A DNA stretch of 64,000 nucleotides from Chitinophagales bacterium (GCA_023957235.1 JAMLHI010000007.1:124001-188000), one strand, 5' to 3'; positions 35,938-44,898 are shown, numbered from the stretch's first letter. Numbers and translations: made by a program. Notes: a model not told the origin generated them from the letters alone.

Positions 35938-37764
35938 CTAAGTTATCGGAGTAGATGAATTTGATGATTCTTTAACTTCTTCTGATGAAAGATGAGAATG
36001 TTCAGGCTTCAAGAATTGAAAAATACTTTTGAAGCTGAATTTCTTTTTATCTTCCAACATTTTTTTCTTTTTCAAATATTCTATAACAACTTCTTCTATA
36101 TAATGATGAAATGGCAGTAGAAAAGAAATCACTACTATTTTAATCAACCAAATCTTTAATGGAGATCCATGTGTAAGATGATGAATTTTTGCATCTAGTA
36201 CTAAAATGATAAATTCAAAAAGAAAAATAAATGCAAAAAATCCAATTATTTCTATCAATCTTAATGAATATTTCTTTCTACCACTCATAAAAAGTAAAAT
36301 GGTAAAGACTAAGCATATAAAAACAGTAATACCCATGTATTGAAGATTATGAATACGTTTCTCCTCTAATTCAATTTTTAGTTTCTCTGCTTCTATCCTT
36401 TTATTCTCATTTTCTATTTCCAATGAAGAAAACTCTTTCTCCTTCATAATCAAATTAAGAGTATCCTTATAATGATCAGCTAGTTCTGCATACATCAATG
36501 CAGTTTGATAATCCCCATTCTCTGCACTTAATTTTTTAATCTTATTACTAAAGTCAATTTTCTGGTTGATATCATTGGTTAACACACTCAAGTCAAATGC
36601 TTGATGATATAATTCCAATGCTTTCTTCTTATCTTTTAATTGATTATACAACATAGAATATTCAGCTAAAAAATTCAACTTTGCATTATTATCATAAGAG
36701 TCATTTGACAAATAATATGATTGAGCTTCATCAAAATATTTTTTTGCTGAATCTAATTCATCGGCATATAAATAGATTTCTCCTATTGTCCAATTATTAT
36801 TAAATGGCCCTCTATTCTTATAATAAGTCTGAATAATGGAATTTTCATTCAGATACTTCAGTGATTCTTTGCTGTTTCCATTGATGATAAGATATGAGAA
36901 TATATAAATTTGAGCTTTCTTCTGTAGGCTAAGATTCTTTTCCTTTTTTGCTAATGCCAAAGCTTTATTCAGATAAGAAATACCATCATTATAATCATAG
37001 CTTGCACCTATAGCAATATAATCCGCAATCATTCCATTATAGTTCTTATTATTTTTATTTAGCTGAAGGCTTTTAAAATAATAACTTTTTGCTTCTTGGC
37101 TTTTGCCAATACTTTGATAAAGGCTTGCCAATGAATGATAAACTGTTGATATCAAACTTTCATTTGCTGCTCTCTGAGCAATATCATGAGCATTTGTGAA
37201 GGTTTTAAAAGCAAGAAGCATCTCTTTTTGCTCTTGGTAAATTTTACCAAGTTGCAAGGCAGTAATTACTTTGCAAGAGTCGTCTTTCAGATTAAGTGCA
37301 GTTGAAAATGCTAAATTTGCATATTTCAGTGCATTATTAATTTCACCCTTTTTCCTATACACTTCTGAGATACTAGCATTACCATAAGCTACGTATTCTG
37401 GGCGATTATACATTTTTGCATATTCAATTCCTTGAAGTATATACGAAATAAAATCTTCTTTCTTAATAAGAGTGGTATTTTCAGAAATCTCAAATGAAGT
37501 ATTAAAAAAGTATGTTTCTAGAATAATCTCTTTATTCTGGGTAGATTCAGCAAGTTGGAGTGCTTTTTTGAAAACGCTATCCGCTTTATTAAAATCTTCT
37601 AAGATATAATAAGCTTTGCTTTCTTCTAATAATGATAATAATTCTTTATTGTTTTCAAATATACCATTCAGATTTTCCTTATTTTCATGTTCAGCATATA
37701 CTCTTTTCATAAAGAGAAAAGCAATTAGAAACAAAAGAATGAATCTATACAAGGTTGTATGCAT
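35938..37764 (-). CDS. TPR-repeat sensor-like membrane protein without an output domain
   Basis: A 608-residue protein. A signal peptide (about 1-24) leads into about ten TPR-like helical pairs (for example DFNKADSVFKKALQLAES and INNALKYANLAFSTAL). A charged coiled coil lies at about 440-472, then three hydrophobic segments at about 477-493, 503-523 and 538-552, and a basic/serine-rich tail. Bacteroidota often place TPR repeats, a coiled coil and one membrane segment before a histidine kinase or HTH output. Here the output is missing and extra membrane segments replace it. The gene diverges from a lipoprotein gene across 46 bases. Confidence 0.75.
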   Translation of the reverse strand: MHTTLYRFILLFLIAFLFMKRVYAEHENKENLNGIFENNKELLSLLEESKAYYILEDFNKADSVFKKALQLAESTQNKEIILETYFFNTSFEISENTTLIKKEDFISYILQGIEYAKMYNRPEYVAYGNASISEVYRKKGEINNALKYANLAFSTALNLKDDSCKVITALQLGKIYQEQKEMLLAFKTFTNAHDIAQRAANESLISTVYHSLASLYQSIGKSQEAKSYYFKSLQLNKNNKNYNGMIADYIAIGASYDYNDGISYLNKALALAKKEKNLSLQKKAQIYIFSYLIINGNSKESLKYLNENSIIQTYYKNRGPFNNNWTIGEIYLYADELDSAKKYFDEAQSYYLSNDSYDNNAKLNFLAEYSMLYNQLKDKKKALELYHQAFDLSVLTNDINQKIDFSNKIKKLSAENGDYQTALMYAELADHYKDTLNLIMKEKEFSSLEIENENKRIEAEKLKIELEEKRIHNLQYMGITVFICLVFTILLFMSGRKKYSLRLIEIIGFFAFIFLFEFIILVLDAKIHHLTHGSPLKIWLIKIVVISFLLPFHHYIEEVVIEYLKKKKMLEDKKKFSFKSIFQFLKPEHSHLSSEEVKESSNSSTPIT

Positions 37765-37810
37765 ATAATGAGGCGTTCATATCAACTAATTTAATCAAAC
37801 ATTTCATACC

Positions 37811-38173
37811 ATGAAAGAAAATCAACTAAAAATAAGATATAAAAACAGGAACTCTATTTTTTTGAAGTTATATATTTTATTCATTTCAATATTGCTTCTA
37901 TCTTGTACATCTACAAATCAGATTTTCTATATCTCTTCAAAGACACGACCTTGTACAGGTGTCGGAGAAATGGAATGCATGATGATAAAAAAAGATACTA
38001 ATCAGACAGAATGGGAAAATTTTTACTCACAAATTGAGGGCTTTAGCTACGAAAAAGGATATGAATACAAATTATTAATTAAAGAAGAAAAAATTGAAAA
38101 CCCTCCTGCAGATGGTTCTAATATCCGCTATATTTTGGTTAAAATCCTTAGCAAAAATGAAGTAATTCAATAA
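37811..38173 (+). CDS. DUF4377 lipoprotein
   Basis: A 120-residue protein with a basic N-terminus, hydrophobic signal and lipobox cysteine in LLLSCTST. The remainder fits the DUF4377 pattern as I recall it: CTGVGEMECMMIK, then W...FYSQIEGFSYEKGYEY, then NPPADGS and a LVKILSK end. DUF4377 is often found joined to META/HslJ-type domains in exported stress proteins; its function is unknown. The signal segment begins about 18 residues in, so a later start is possible, though no internal Met precedes it. Confidence 0.75.
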   Translation: MKENQLKIRYKNRNSIFLKLYILFISILLLSCTSTNQIFYISSKTRPCTGVGEMECMMIKKDTNQTEWENFYSQIEGFSYEKGYEYKLLIKEEKIENPPADGSNIRYILVKILSKNEVIQ

Positions 38174-38411
38174 TGAAACTAAGCTGTTATTTGAAATGCT
38201 ATAGCAACAAGTTCAACCACTAATTTTAGTTTTATACAATTATTATACTTCCATCAAACAAATTACTTTTCCCTATCAACAGACTACTATAAATTGAATA
38301 CTTTCTTAATACAACATTTCAACTTTAAACTATACTTTGGATTGAAATTTGCTAGATGCCTTATCAATGAATTTATATTCTCTTTTAATTGTAAATGTTA
38401 AGGAATTATCT
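38174..38411. other. Gene-free stretch upstream of the CAP gene
   Basis: AT-rich spacer. A short dyad ACTAA-TT-TTAGT lies at 38219-38230. I see no full promoter, terminator or RNA gene. Confidence 0.4.
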
Positions 38412-38519
38412 ATGAGGAAAAATATTTTCACAGATTACAACAAAATTCACAAATCTCGTTTTAATAACAAAAAAACATTCATTTCTCCTCCCTATAAAAT
38501 CATAAGCTCAACAATATGA
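38412..38519 (+). CDS. Possible upstream peptide coupled to the CAP gene
   Basis: A 35-codon frame (start MRKNIFTDYNKIHKS, basic) whose TGA stop overlaps the ATG of the next gene as ATGA. That arrangement is typical of translational coupling. There is no family match and no visible promoter; chance is quite possible in AT-rich DNA. Confidence 0.25.
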   Translation: MRKNIFTDYNKIHKSRFNNKKTFISPPYKIISSTI

Positions 38520-39148
38520 AATATCTTTTTTGCCTATTGTTTTTCTCTTGTCATAACTATTTATTTGCTCAAAATACTCAAGAATACCTTCATTTTTTTC
38601 CTGAATCAATTATTCAGAAAGCGAAGTCTATAAAAAAAAGTTTGGCTTATACCGAACAAGAACAAGAAGTAATTGTATTAACCAATCTTGTCAGAATGGA
38701 TCCTAAAAATTTCATTTTATTTTTAGACAATTATATTCAACAAACAGGATTTTGCAATTCCAATAATCCATATCTAATTTCTCTAAAAAACACACTAAAT
38801 AAACAAAAAGCAAATCCAAATGCACTCATTACTGTTATGACCTTAAAAAAGACAGCTTTATCACATGCTATATACGCAAAAAACACAGGAGAAATTGGTC
38901 ATCAATTTATCGAAAATCGGTATAATATTGCCCAAGAAGAATTAGATCATAACACATTTTCTGAGAATTGTTCATATCAATACAGTACAGTCATAGGTGC
39001 CTTTTTAGGATTGCTTATAGACGATGGTATAAGAGGTTTGGGGCATCGCAAAACTATTTTAGACTCCCGATACACTCATATAGGTGTAGGGATTGCTCAA
39101 TATCAAGACGGATCATTTATTTTAGTGCAAAATTTTAGTGCAAAATAA
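38516..39148 (+). CDS. CAP/SCP-domain exported protein
   Basis: A 210-residue protein with a signal peptide (about 1-19, ending LFAQ) and a CAP (cysteine-rich secretory/antigen 5/PR-1) domain. Visible family features are TNLVRMDPKNF, LKKTALSHAIYAKNTGEIGH, SENCSYQY, and GHRKTILDSRYTHIGVGIA, giving the two cavity histidines and the glutamate. Bacterial CAP proteins are exported and mostly of unknown role, some binding sterols or lipids. It is the second exported protein in this cluster. Confidence 0.85.
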   Translation: MKYLFCLLFFSCHNYLFAQNTQEYLHFFPESIIQKAKSIKKSLAYTEQEQEVIVLTNLVRMDPKNFILFLDNYIQQTGFCNSNNPYLISLKNTLNKQKANPNALITVMTLKKTALSHAIYAKNTGEIGHQFIENRYNIAQEELDHNTFSENCSYQYSTVIGAFLGLLIDDGIRGLGHRKTILDSRYTHIGVGIAQYQDGSFILVQNFSAK

Positions 39149-39166
39149 TTATAGTATCCACGAAAA

Positions 39167-39186
39167 GACAATATATTTGCATTGTC
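39167..39186 (+). promoter_or_regulatory. Dyad flanking the -7 box of the DUF1810-PARG gene
   Basis: GACAAT (39167-39172) and ATTGTC (39181-39186) are perfect inverted arms around eight bases. The box TATATTTG at 39172-39179 sits inside the dyad. A repressor bound here would block the promoter of the gene at 39242. No good TTG is found at -33, which is common for regulated promoters. Confidence 0.5.
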
Positions 39187-39241
39187 ATCACAGATAGTTC
39201 TATACTATTATTAAATTTATATTTTCAATATATACATAGCT

Positions 39242-40597
39242 ATGTACAAACTAAATCAATTTGTTGATTTACAAAATGATATATATTCTCAAGCTGTTCT
39301 TGAGCTGAAGAATGGATATAAAAAAACAAATTGGATTCATCTCATATTCCCTAGGCTTATTTTAGACAAAAGTGACGAAAATATATTTTTTCATTTAAAA
39401 AACTCACAAGAAGCTAGAGTTTTCATGGCTCATTCCATTCTAGGTTCAAGACTTAAAGAATGCCTCAATATTTTGCTAAACATAGAGAATAAGACCGTTT
39501 TAAACATTTTCGGTTCTCCTGATTTTCTGCATTTTAAATCTAGCATGACTTTATTTGCTATGATAAATGAGGATGAAAATTCGATATTTCACAAAATATT
39601 AGACAAGTATTATTCTGGCAAAATGGATATAAAAACTATCCAAATCTTAAAAGAGGAAACAGAAACACCTATCTCTGGGCACTTAGCTTGGCTTCAAGAA
39701 CTGCAGAATAATCATAATGATTATAAGAAAATCAATGAGTTGCGTATAACTATTTATAAAGACACTCAATTGATTAGCAATAATGGCAAATATCAACTGG
39801 AGAAGAAAACAATATTTTTTCAAAAGCCAGAAGAGATAGCCAAGTCAGTGAAATATTATCTTCAAGCAAAGAAAATACAAACACTTGTAAAAAATTATTC
39901 TACTCAGATTTTTGTTATACCTTCTAATGAAATAGAACAAGCTAATATACTTGAGAGTACGGGTTGTCATCCGACTATTCATGTAGAAACTAACAGAATA
40001 TTTCCAGGTAACGAAGCAAATGAAGGGCAAGAAAGTATTGAAGCCGACTTATTTAGAAGAAGTAATATTACCCCTGCATTATATCAATTTACTGATGATG
40101 CAGATATTTTTCAGATTGAAAGAAACCCAGATTTCTCTTATCCTTTTCCTAAAGATTTCACTGGTGGAATATACTCACCAAATATTTCAATTTTCAGAGG
40201 TAAGGAAATCAATGGCTATGGATTATTAAAAAATCCATTTATGTTAGATTTTATTTTTACTTCACATTCTGAAAATCCAGAAATCGAACTCGTACAAGGA
40301 GAATGGCGGTTTTCTATAAAAAGTAAAGATATTATTTTAGAGAAGATTCGAACAGTGTTGAGAATAGCATTTATCCATCAACACGACAGTATTATCTTCG
40401 GGATAAATCATTCAGAAAGAAATAGTTATCCAACGAAACATCTTGCAGAGCTTTATGGGCAAGTTTTATTTGAGTCAGAGTTTAAAGATGTATTTAAACT
40501 TATTATTTTCTCAATAGCATCTCCGACAATTTTTCAGAATAGTATCAAAGTGTTAGATGGTATTTATTCCGATTTTTATACAACCTTTTATCAATAG
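39242..40597 (+). CDS. DUF1810 domain fused to a degraded PARG-like domain
   Basis: A 451-residue protein. Residues 1-138 match the DUF1810 pattern (LNQFVDLQNDIYSQAVLELK, IFPRL, MAHSILGSRLKECL, IFGSPDFLHFKSSMTLFA, LDKYYSGKMD). Residues about 165-435 follow the microbial PARG (TIGR02452) plan, with RITIYKDTQ, a central LFRRSN and late KIRTVLRIA and FKLIIFSIAS. The signature GGG-x-QEE is lost: where PGGG is expected the sequence reads PGNE (255-258). Where QEE is expected it reads IEA (266-268), so one Glu remains and the second is Ala. The late GAWGCGAF-like loop reads FGINHSERN. It may bind ADP-ribose without cleaving it. Confidence 0.7.
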   Translation: MYKLNQFVDLQNDIYSQAVLELKNGYKKTNWIHLIFPRLILDKSDENIFFHLKNSQEARVFMAHSILGSRLKECLNILLNIENKTVLNIFGSPDFLHFKSSMTLFAMINEDENSIFHKILDKYYSGKMDIKTIQILKEETETPISGHLAWLQELQNNHNDYKKINELRITIYKDTQLISNNGKYQLEKKTIFFQKPEEIAKSVKYYLQAKKIQTLVKNYSTQIFVIPSNEIEQANILESTGCHPTIHVETNRIFPGNEANEGQESIEADLFRRSNITPALYQFTDDADIFQIERNPDFSYPFPKDFTGGIYSPNISIFRGKEINGYGLLKNPFMLDFIFTSHSENPEIELVQGEWRFSIKSKDIILEKIRTVLRIAFIHQHDSIIFGINHSERNSYPTKHLAELYGQVLFESEFKDVFKLIIFSIASPTIFQNSIKVLDGIYSDFYTTFYQ

Positions 40598-40607
40598 TTA
40601 AATATAA

Positions 40608-41000
40608 CTAGGGATTTAAAAAATCTCCAGATTCTATCAATTGGGCATTTCTAGGTAATTCATAATTATACCAGTATATCCAACAATTTAATATTCCATT
40701 TTCAGTATTTACCTTTACTTTTTCTCTTCGATATTCGTAAGGAGGATTGCCTACGCCTATGCCTTCATATTCATCCAATTCTAAAAGGATATCTTCGTTT
40801 TCCAATAAATATATATCTCCTACCACAATATCTTGTTCATTCCCTTCTTTGATAATTGCTGGATACCAATCTATTTTATATAATTTAGCTTGAGTGACAT
40901 ACCCCATCCTGACCAAGCTACATTGAGTTGACAGTTTATTTGCCATCTTAAGTTCAGTGTCCATGCGAAGACTACCATAAGTAAATAAATAGGTTTGCAT
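40608..41000 (-). CDS. Gamma-glutamylcyclotransferase-like (AIG2) protein
   Basis: A 130-residue protein starting MQTYLFTYGSLRMD, the YGSL motif that opens the gamma-glutamylcyclotransferase/AIG2 fold. A later ELDEYEGIG supplies the likely catalytic Glu. The family acts on gamma-glutamyl amines or peptides or has unknown substrates. I chose the ATG at 41000; an in-frame TTG at 41009 adds three residues. It converges on the DUF1810-PARG gene and lies 68 bases after valS, beyond the valS terminator. Confidence 0.85.
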   Translation of the reverse strand: MQTYLFTYGSLRMDTELKMANKLSTQCSLVRMGYVTQAKLYKIDWYPAIIKEGNEQDIVVGDIYLLENEDILLELDEYEGIGVGNPPYEYRREKVKVNTENGILNCWIYWYNYELPRNAQLIESGDFLNP

Positions 41001-41015
41001 AATTGACAACTAAAA

Positions 41016-41044
41016 TATAAAAAAGAGAGCATTTTGCTCTCTTT
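41016..41044 (-). terminator. Intrinsic terminator of valS
   Basis: Perfect 9-bp stem AAAGAGAGC (41022-41030) / GCTCTCTTT (41036-41044) with a five-base loop; on the minus strand it is followed by a T run (41024 down to 41016). Located 24 bases after the valS stop. Confidence 0.85.
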
Positions 41045-41068
41045 CAACTTTAACTTTATTATTAATTA

Positions 41069-43735
41069 TTACAAACCTGCTAAACTCTCCTCTAAACTTT
41101 TCAATTTTTGTAGGCCATCAGCTAATTTTTGACGTTCTTTCTCAACAATATCTGGTTTGGCATTTTGAACAAATCTCTCATTGCTTAATTTCTTTTCAAC
41201 AGAAGCTACAAAACCTTTATAATATTGTATTTCTTCTATAATCTTCTTACGTTCATCTTCTACATTCAAAGTCAAACCTAAGTCAATGAATATTTTATCA
41301 ACTCCCACCAGCTCAGTCATCATATTTTGTGAATCTTCTGGCTCACGGAAAAGCAACAAGCTAACATTTGCTTTTGATTGAATAATTGGCTCAAATGCAC
41401 GATAAGAATCAATATGATCTGTTTGAATATAGACTTTAGCTTCATCTTTTGGAGATAGATGTGCTTTTGCTCTTGCATTTCTAATAGTAGTAATCAGAGA
41501 TTGAATTTGCCCTCCATTTTTAATAGCTTGTAAATTAATATTTTGTGCTTGGGGAAATGTCTGTAAAAAAATATCATCACCTTCCATTCTATTGTTGATA
41601 GCATGCCATATTTCTTCAGTAATAAATGGCATAAATGGATGCAATAATATCATAGAATGCTCAAAGAATTGAATTGTTTTATCCATCACATTTCTAGCTA
41701 TTGGCTGACCAAAAGGAGGCTTAATCCATTCTAAATACCAAGAACAGAAATCATCCCAAATAAAATTATATAATAATTTAATCGCTTCAGATAGTCTATA
41801 TTCAAGAACCAGACGCTCCAAATCTATTGTCACTTGTCCTAGTCTGGATTCCATCCACTCAAATACATTATCCAATGAAGTATTCTCTTCATCGCTGATT
41901 TCAAGACCTTTCAATAAGCGAAGTGCATTCCATAATTTATTACAGAAATTTCTACCCTGTTCAACTAATTTATCATCATACAAAATATCATTCCCTGCTG
42001 GCGCAGAAGCCAACATCCCAAAACGGACACCATCAGCACCAAAATCTCTAATCAAATCTAATGGGTCAGGTGAATTACCCAATGATTTTGACATTTTCCT
42101 TCCTTGTTTGTCTCTTACTATACCTGTCAAGTAAACTGTTCTAAATGGAACTTCATCTGTATATTCTAGTCCAGCAATAATCATTCTTGCCACCCAGAAA
42201 AATAAAATTTCAGGGGCTGTCACAATCACTTCTGTGGGATAATAGTATCTTAATTCAGGACATTTAGCAAAATCAATTTTACCAGTTTTTTCATCATAGG
42301 CATCATTAAAACCACCAAATACCTGAACTGGCCACAACCAAGATGAAGCCCATGTATCCAATACATCTTCATCTTGTTTCAAATCATCAATTTTTATGTC
42401 AGCATTGAGTTTCTTCGCTTTTAGAAAGGCCTCTTCCAAAGAAGAAGCAACAACAAAATTTCCATCAGGTAAATAATAGGCTGGAATTCGATGCCCCCAC
42501 CACAATTGTCTAGATACACACCAGTCTCTGACGTTTTCCATCCAATGTCGATAAGTATTTTTAAACTTATTGGGGAGTAATACCACCTCATCATTTTCTA
42601 CAACATCCAATGCCCTTTGAGAAATTTTCTGCATATCTAAAAACCACTGTAAGGACAATTTAGGTTCTACAACAGAATTTGTCCTTTCTGAACGACCTAC
42701 TTTATTGATGATGGTGTCAGTTTTTACCAAAAAGCCCTCCGCTTCTAGCACCTTGACAAATTTCTTTCTCAATACAAATCTATCTAATCCGATATAATCA
42801 GCAATTTGGACTTTTTCGTTTGCAGTTCCATCATCATTGAACATATCTATCACTTCCAACTGATGCTTCTGTCCTAATTCATAATCATTAGGGTCATGGG
42901 CAGGTGTTACTTTCAAACATCCTGTACCAAAGTCTTTTTCAACATATTCGTCAAAAATTATTGGAATACGTCTATTGATAAATGGTACAATAGCATATTT
43001 CCCTTTTAAATGCTGATATCTCTCATCGTCTGGATGAACAGCTATTGCAGTATCAGCAAATATTGTTTCTGGTCGTGTTGTAGCTATAATTATATATTCA
43101 TTTTCGGCACCTTCAATTGCATAACGAACTGAATATAAAAACGATTGCTCTCCATTTTCATTATAGATTACCTCTTCATTTGAGAGTGCTGTTTTTGCTT
43201 CAACATCCCAGTTGATCATTCTCAAACCTCTATAGATATACCCTTTATTATACAAATCAACAAAAACTTTGATGACAGCTTGATAATAATCTTTATCCAT
43301 AGTAAAACTAGTCCTATCCCAGTCACAAGAAGCTCCCAATTGTTTCAACTGCTCAAGGATAATTCCTCCATATTTGTCTTTCCATTCATAGGCATGAGTC
43401 AAAAACTCCTCTCTAGTTAAATCACCTTTTTTGATACCTTGTTCTCTTAACATCCTTACAACTTTAGCTTCAGTAGCTATAGAAGCATGATCAGTACCAG
43501 GAACCCAGCAAGCATTAAAACCTTTCTGCCTTGCAGTACGAATCAGCACATCTTGAATGGTATTATTCAACATGTGTCCCATATGCAATACACCAGTCAC
43601 ATTGGGAGGTGGAATCGTTATTGTATAGGAAGGACGATGATCAGGAATAGATTTAAAATATCCTCTACTCAACCAATGCTGGTACCATTTGTTTTCCACT
43701 TGAGTAGAATCATAAGTTTTATTAAGTTCAATCAT
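41069..43735 (-). CDS. valS: Valyl-tRNA synthetase
   Basis: An 888-residue class I tRNA synthetase that charges tRNA-Val. The HIGH-type motif HMGH is at 51-54 in PPNVTGVLHMGH, and KMSKS is at 547-551. The editing domain contains TTRPETIFADTAIAVHP, and the C-terminal coiled-coil arm is present. I chose the ATG at 43735 (MIELNKTYD); a TTG three codons earlier is open. A minus-strand box TAAATTTG at 43759-43752, with TTG 16 bases upstream, may be its promoter. Confidence 0.97.
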   Translation of the reverse strand: MIELNKTYDSTQVENKWYQHWLSRGYFKSIPDHRPSYTITIPPPNVTGVLHMGHMLNNTIQDVLIRTARQKGFNACWVPGTDHASIATEAKVVRMLREQGIKKGDLTREEFLTHAYEWKDKYGGIILEQLKQLGASCDWDRTSFTMDKDYYQAVIKVFVDLYNKGYIYRGLRMINWDVEAKTALSNEEVIYNENGEQSFLYSVRYAIEGAENEYIIIATTRPETIFADTAIAVHPDDERYQHLKGKYAIVPFINRRIPIIFDEYVEKDFGTGCLKVTPAHDPNDYELGQKHQLEVIDMFNDDGTANEKVQIADYIGLDRFVLRKKFVKVLEAEGFLVKTDTIINKVGRSERTNSVVEPKLSLQWFLDMQKISQRALDVVENDEVVLLPNKFKNTYRHWMENVRDWCVSRQLWWGHRIPAYYLPDGNFVVASSLEEAFLKAKKLNADIKIDDLKQDEDVLDTWASSWLWPVQVFGGFNDAYDEKTGKIDFAKCPELRYYYPTEVIVTAPEILFFWVARMIIAGLEYTDEVPFRTVYLTGIVRDKQGRKMSKSLGNSPDPLDLIRDFGADGVRFGMLASAPAGNDILYDDKLVEQGRNFCNKLWNALRLLKGLEISDEENTSLDNVFEWMESRLGQVTIDLERLVLEYRLSEAIKLLYNFIWDDFCSWYLEWIKPPFGQPIARNVMDKTIQFFEHSMILLHPFMPFITEEIWHAINNRMEGDDIFLQTFPQAQNINLQAIKNGGQIQSLITTIRNARAKAHLSPKDEAKVYIQTDHIDSYRAFEPIIQSKANVSLLLFREPEDSQNMMTELVGVDKIFIDLGLTLNVEDERKKIIEEIQYYKGFVASVEKKLSNERFVQNAKPDIVEKERQKLADGLQKLKSLEESLAGL

Positions 43736-43751
43736 AATTTTCAAGAATTTG

Positions 43752-43778
43752 CAAATTTAATAAAAGTATCTTGAGCAA
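43752..43778 (-). promoter_or_regulatory. Candidate promoter of valS
   Basis: Minus strand: TTG (43778-43776), 16 bases, TAAATTTG (43759-43752). Spacing is slightly short. It lies 17 bases before the ATG. Confidence 0.4.
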
Positions 43779-43779
43779 T

Positions 43780-43887
43780 ATGAATAAAGACAGACAATTC
43801 ATTCAGACTATATTGATATTACTAATATTTTCAGCTTTCAAGTTAGCACTATATCGCCCCAGCATTTCAGGTGATTTTAACCATTAA
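43780..43887 (+). CDS. Possible 35-residue single-span membrane peptide
   Basis: ATG at 43780 to TAA at 43885-43887. The peptide is basic at the start (MNKDRQF), has one hydrophobic span of about 16 residues (TILILLIFSAFKLALY) and a polar end. It sits between valS and the epimerase, ending 27 bases before the latter's ATG. Its layout is that of small membrane proteins, but length alone cannot exclude chance. Confidence 0.35.
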   Translation: MNKDRQFIQTILILLIFSAFKLALYRPSISGDFNH

Positions 43888-43914
43888 ATTGTGAAATTTT
43901 ATTACTTTCAACTC

Positions 43915-44898
43915 ATGACAAAAATTCTGATTACTGGAATCACTGGACTAATAGGCAAACACTTAATGTTTCGAATATTAAATGAAAATCAATATGAAAT
44001 AAAAGGACAATATTTTTCCCAAAAAGATATTTCATCCTATATAGCATTGGGAGTTGAAATGAAACAAGCAAATATTTGTTTGCCTGAATCTATAAACAAC
44101 CTTTGTTCATCCTGTGAAATTGTTGTCCATAGTGCTGCAAAAGTCATAGATTTTGGAACAAAAGAGGATTTTTATCTAGCACATTACGATGCAACAAAAT
44201 GGTTATTGGAAGATGCTCTTAAAAATGGAGTGAAACAATTTATTTATATCAGTTCATTTGGACCTGCCACATATATTGACAGAAGCAAAGGATTACCTGA
44301 CGAATCCACTCCATTGGTCAAAAGTGGAGTCCATTATGATGATGCAAAAATAGATACTGAAAATTTAGTGAAAGAATTTTGTTTGCAACATCATATAATT
44401 TATTCGATTATTCGACCTGCTGCAGTAATCGGCCCAGATAGTGTGTGGGTAAGGGAACCTTTAAAAAGAGCTCAGTCAGCCTTAGGGGTCACACTTATTG
44501 ACAATGGCAAATTTGATGCTTGCCTAATAGATGTTGACAATTTGGCTGATGGGATTTATCGGACGATAACTATGCCGATAGCTAAAAATCAAACCTATTT
44601 TTTCATGGATGATTATGGAATTACTTGGAAAAAATATTTTACTGATTTGTTGTCAATGAAAGATTATCAGATCAAAGGCTCAATCAACAAAAAGACAGCA
44701 CTCTTTCTAGCTAAAATTCTAGGATTTTTATACCCATTATTTGGTAAAACTCCTCCTATTAGTATAAAATCTATCATGGCTACAGGATCTGAAAGAAGAG
44801 TCAATATTTCAAAAGCAAGAAATGAACTAAAATGGAAAAGTAATATTTCTTATGAAGAATCATTAGAAAAAATCAAAAAAAGCATTTCAACAATATAA
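43915..44898 (+). CDS. NAD(P)-dependent epimerase/dehydratase-family (extended SDR) protein
   Basis: A 327-residue extended short-chain dehydrogenase. The dinucleotide motif TGITGLIG is at about residues 7-14, HSAAKV follows, and the catalytic Tyr/Lys pair is in HYDDAKIDTE (YxxxK) with Ser in YISSFGP. It resembles the 3-beta-hydroxysteroid-dehydrogenase/sugar epimerase branch; the substrate is unknown. I chose the ATG at 43915 because the family starts just before this motif; a GTG at 43891 adds eight residues. folP follows after 15 bases. Confidence 0.85.
   Translation: MTKILITGITGLIGKHLMFRILNENQYEIKGQYFSQKDISSYIALGVEMKQANICLPESINNLCSSCEIVVHSAAKVIDFGTKEDFYLAHYDATKWLLEDALKNGVKQFIYISSFGPATYIDRSKGLPDESTPLVKSGVHYDDAKIDTENLVKEFCLQHHIIYSIIRPAAVIGPDSVWVREPLKRAQSALGVTLIDNGKFDACLIDVDNLADGIYRTITMPIAKNQTYFFMDDYGITWKKYFTDLLSMKDYQIKGSINKKTALFLAKILGFLYPLFGKTPPISIKSIMATGSERRVNISKARNELKWKSNISYEESLEKIKKSISTI

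Noticed and set aside
40596-40611. TAGTTA-AATA-TAACTA dyad between two convergent genes as a terminator
   Set aside because: The stem is short and fully A-T rich apart from one pair and no T run follows on either strand.
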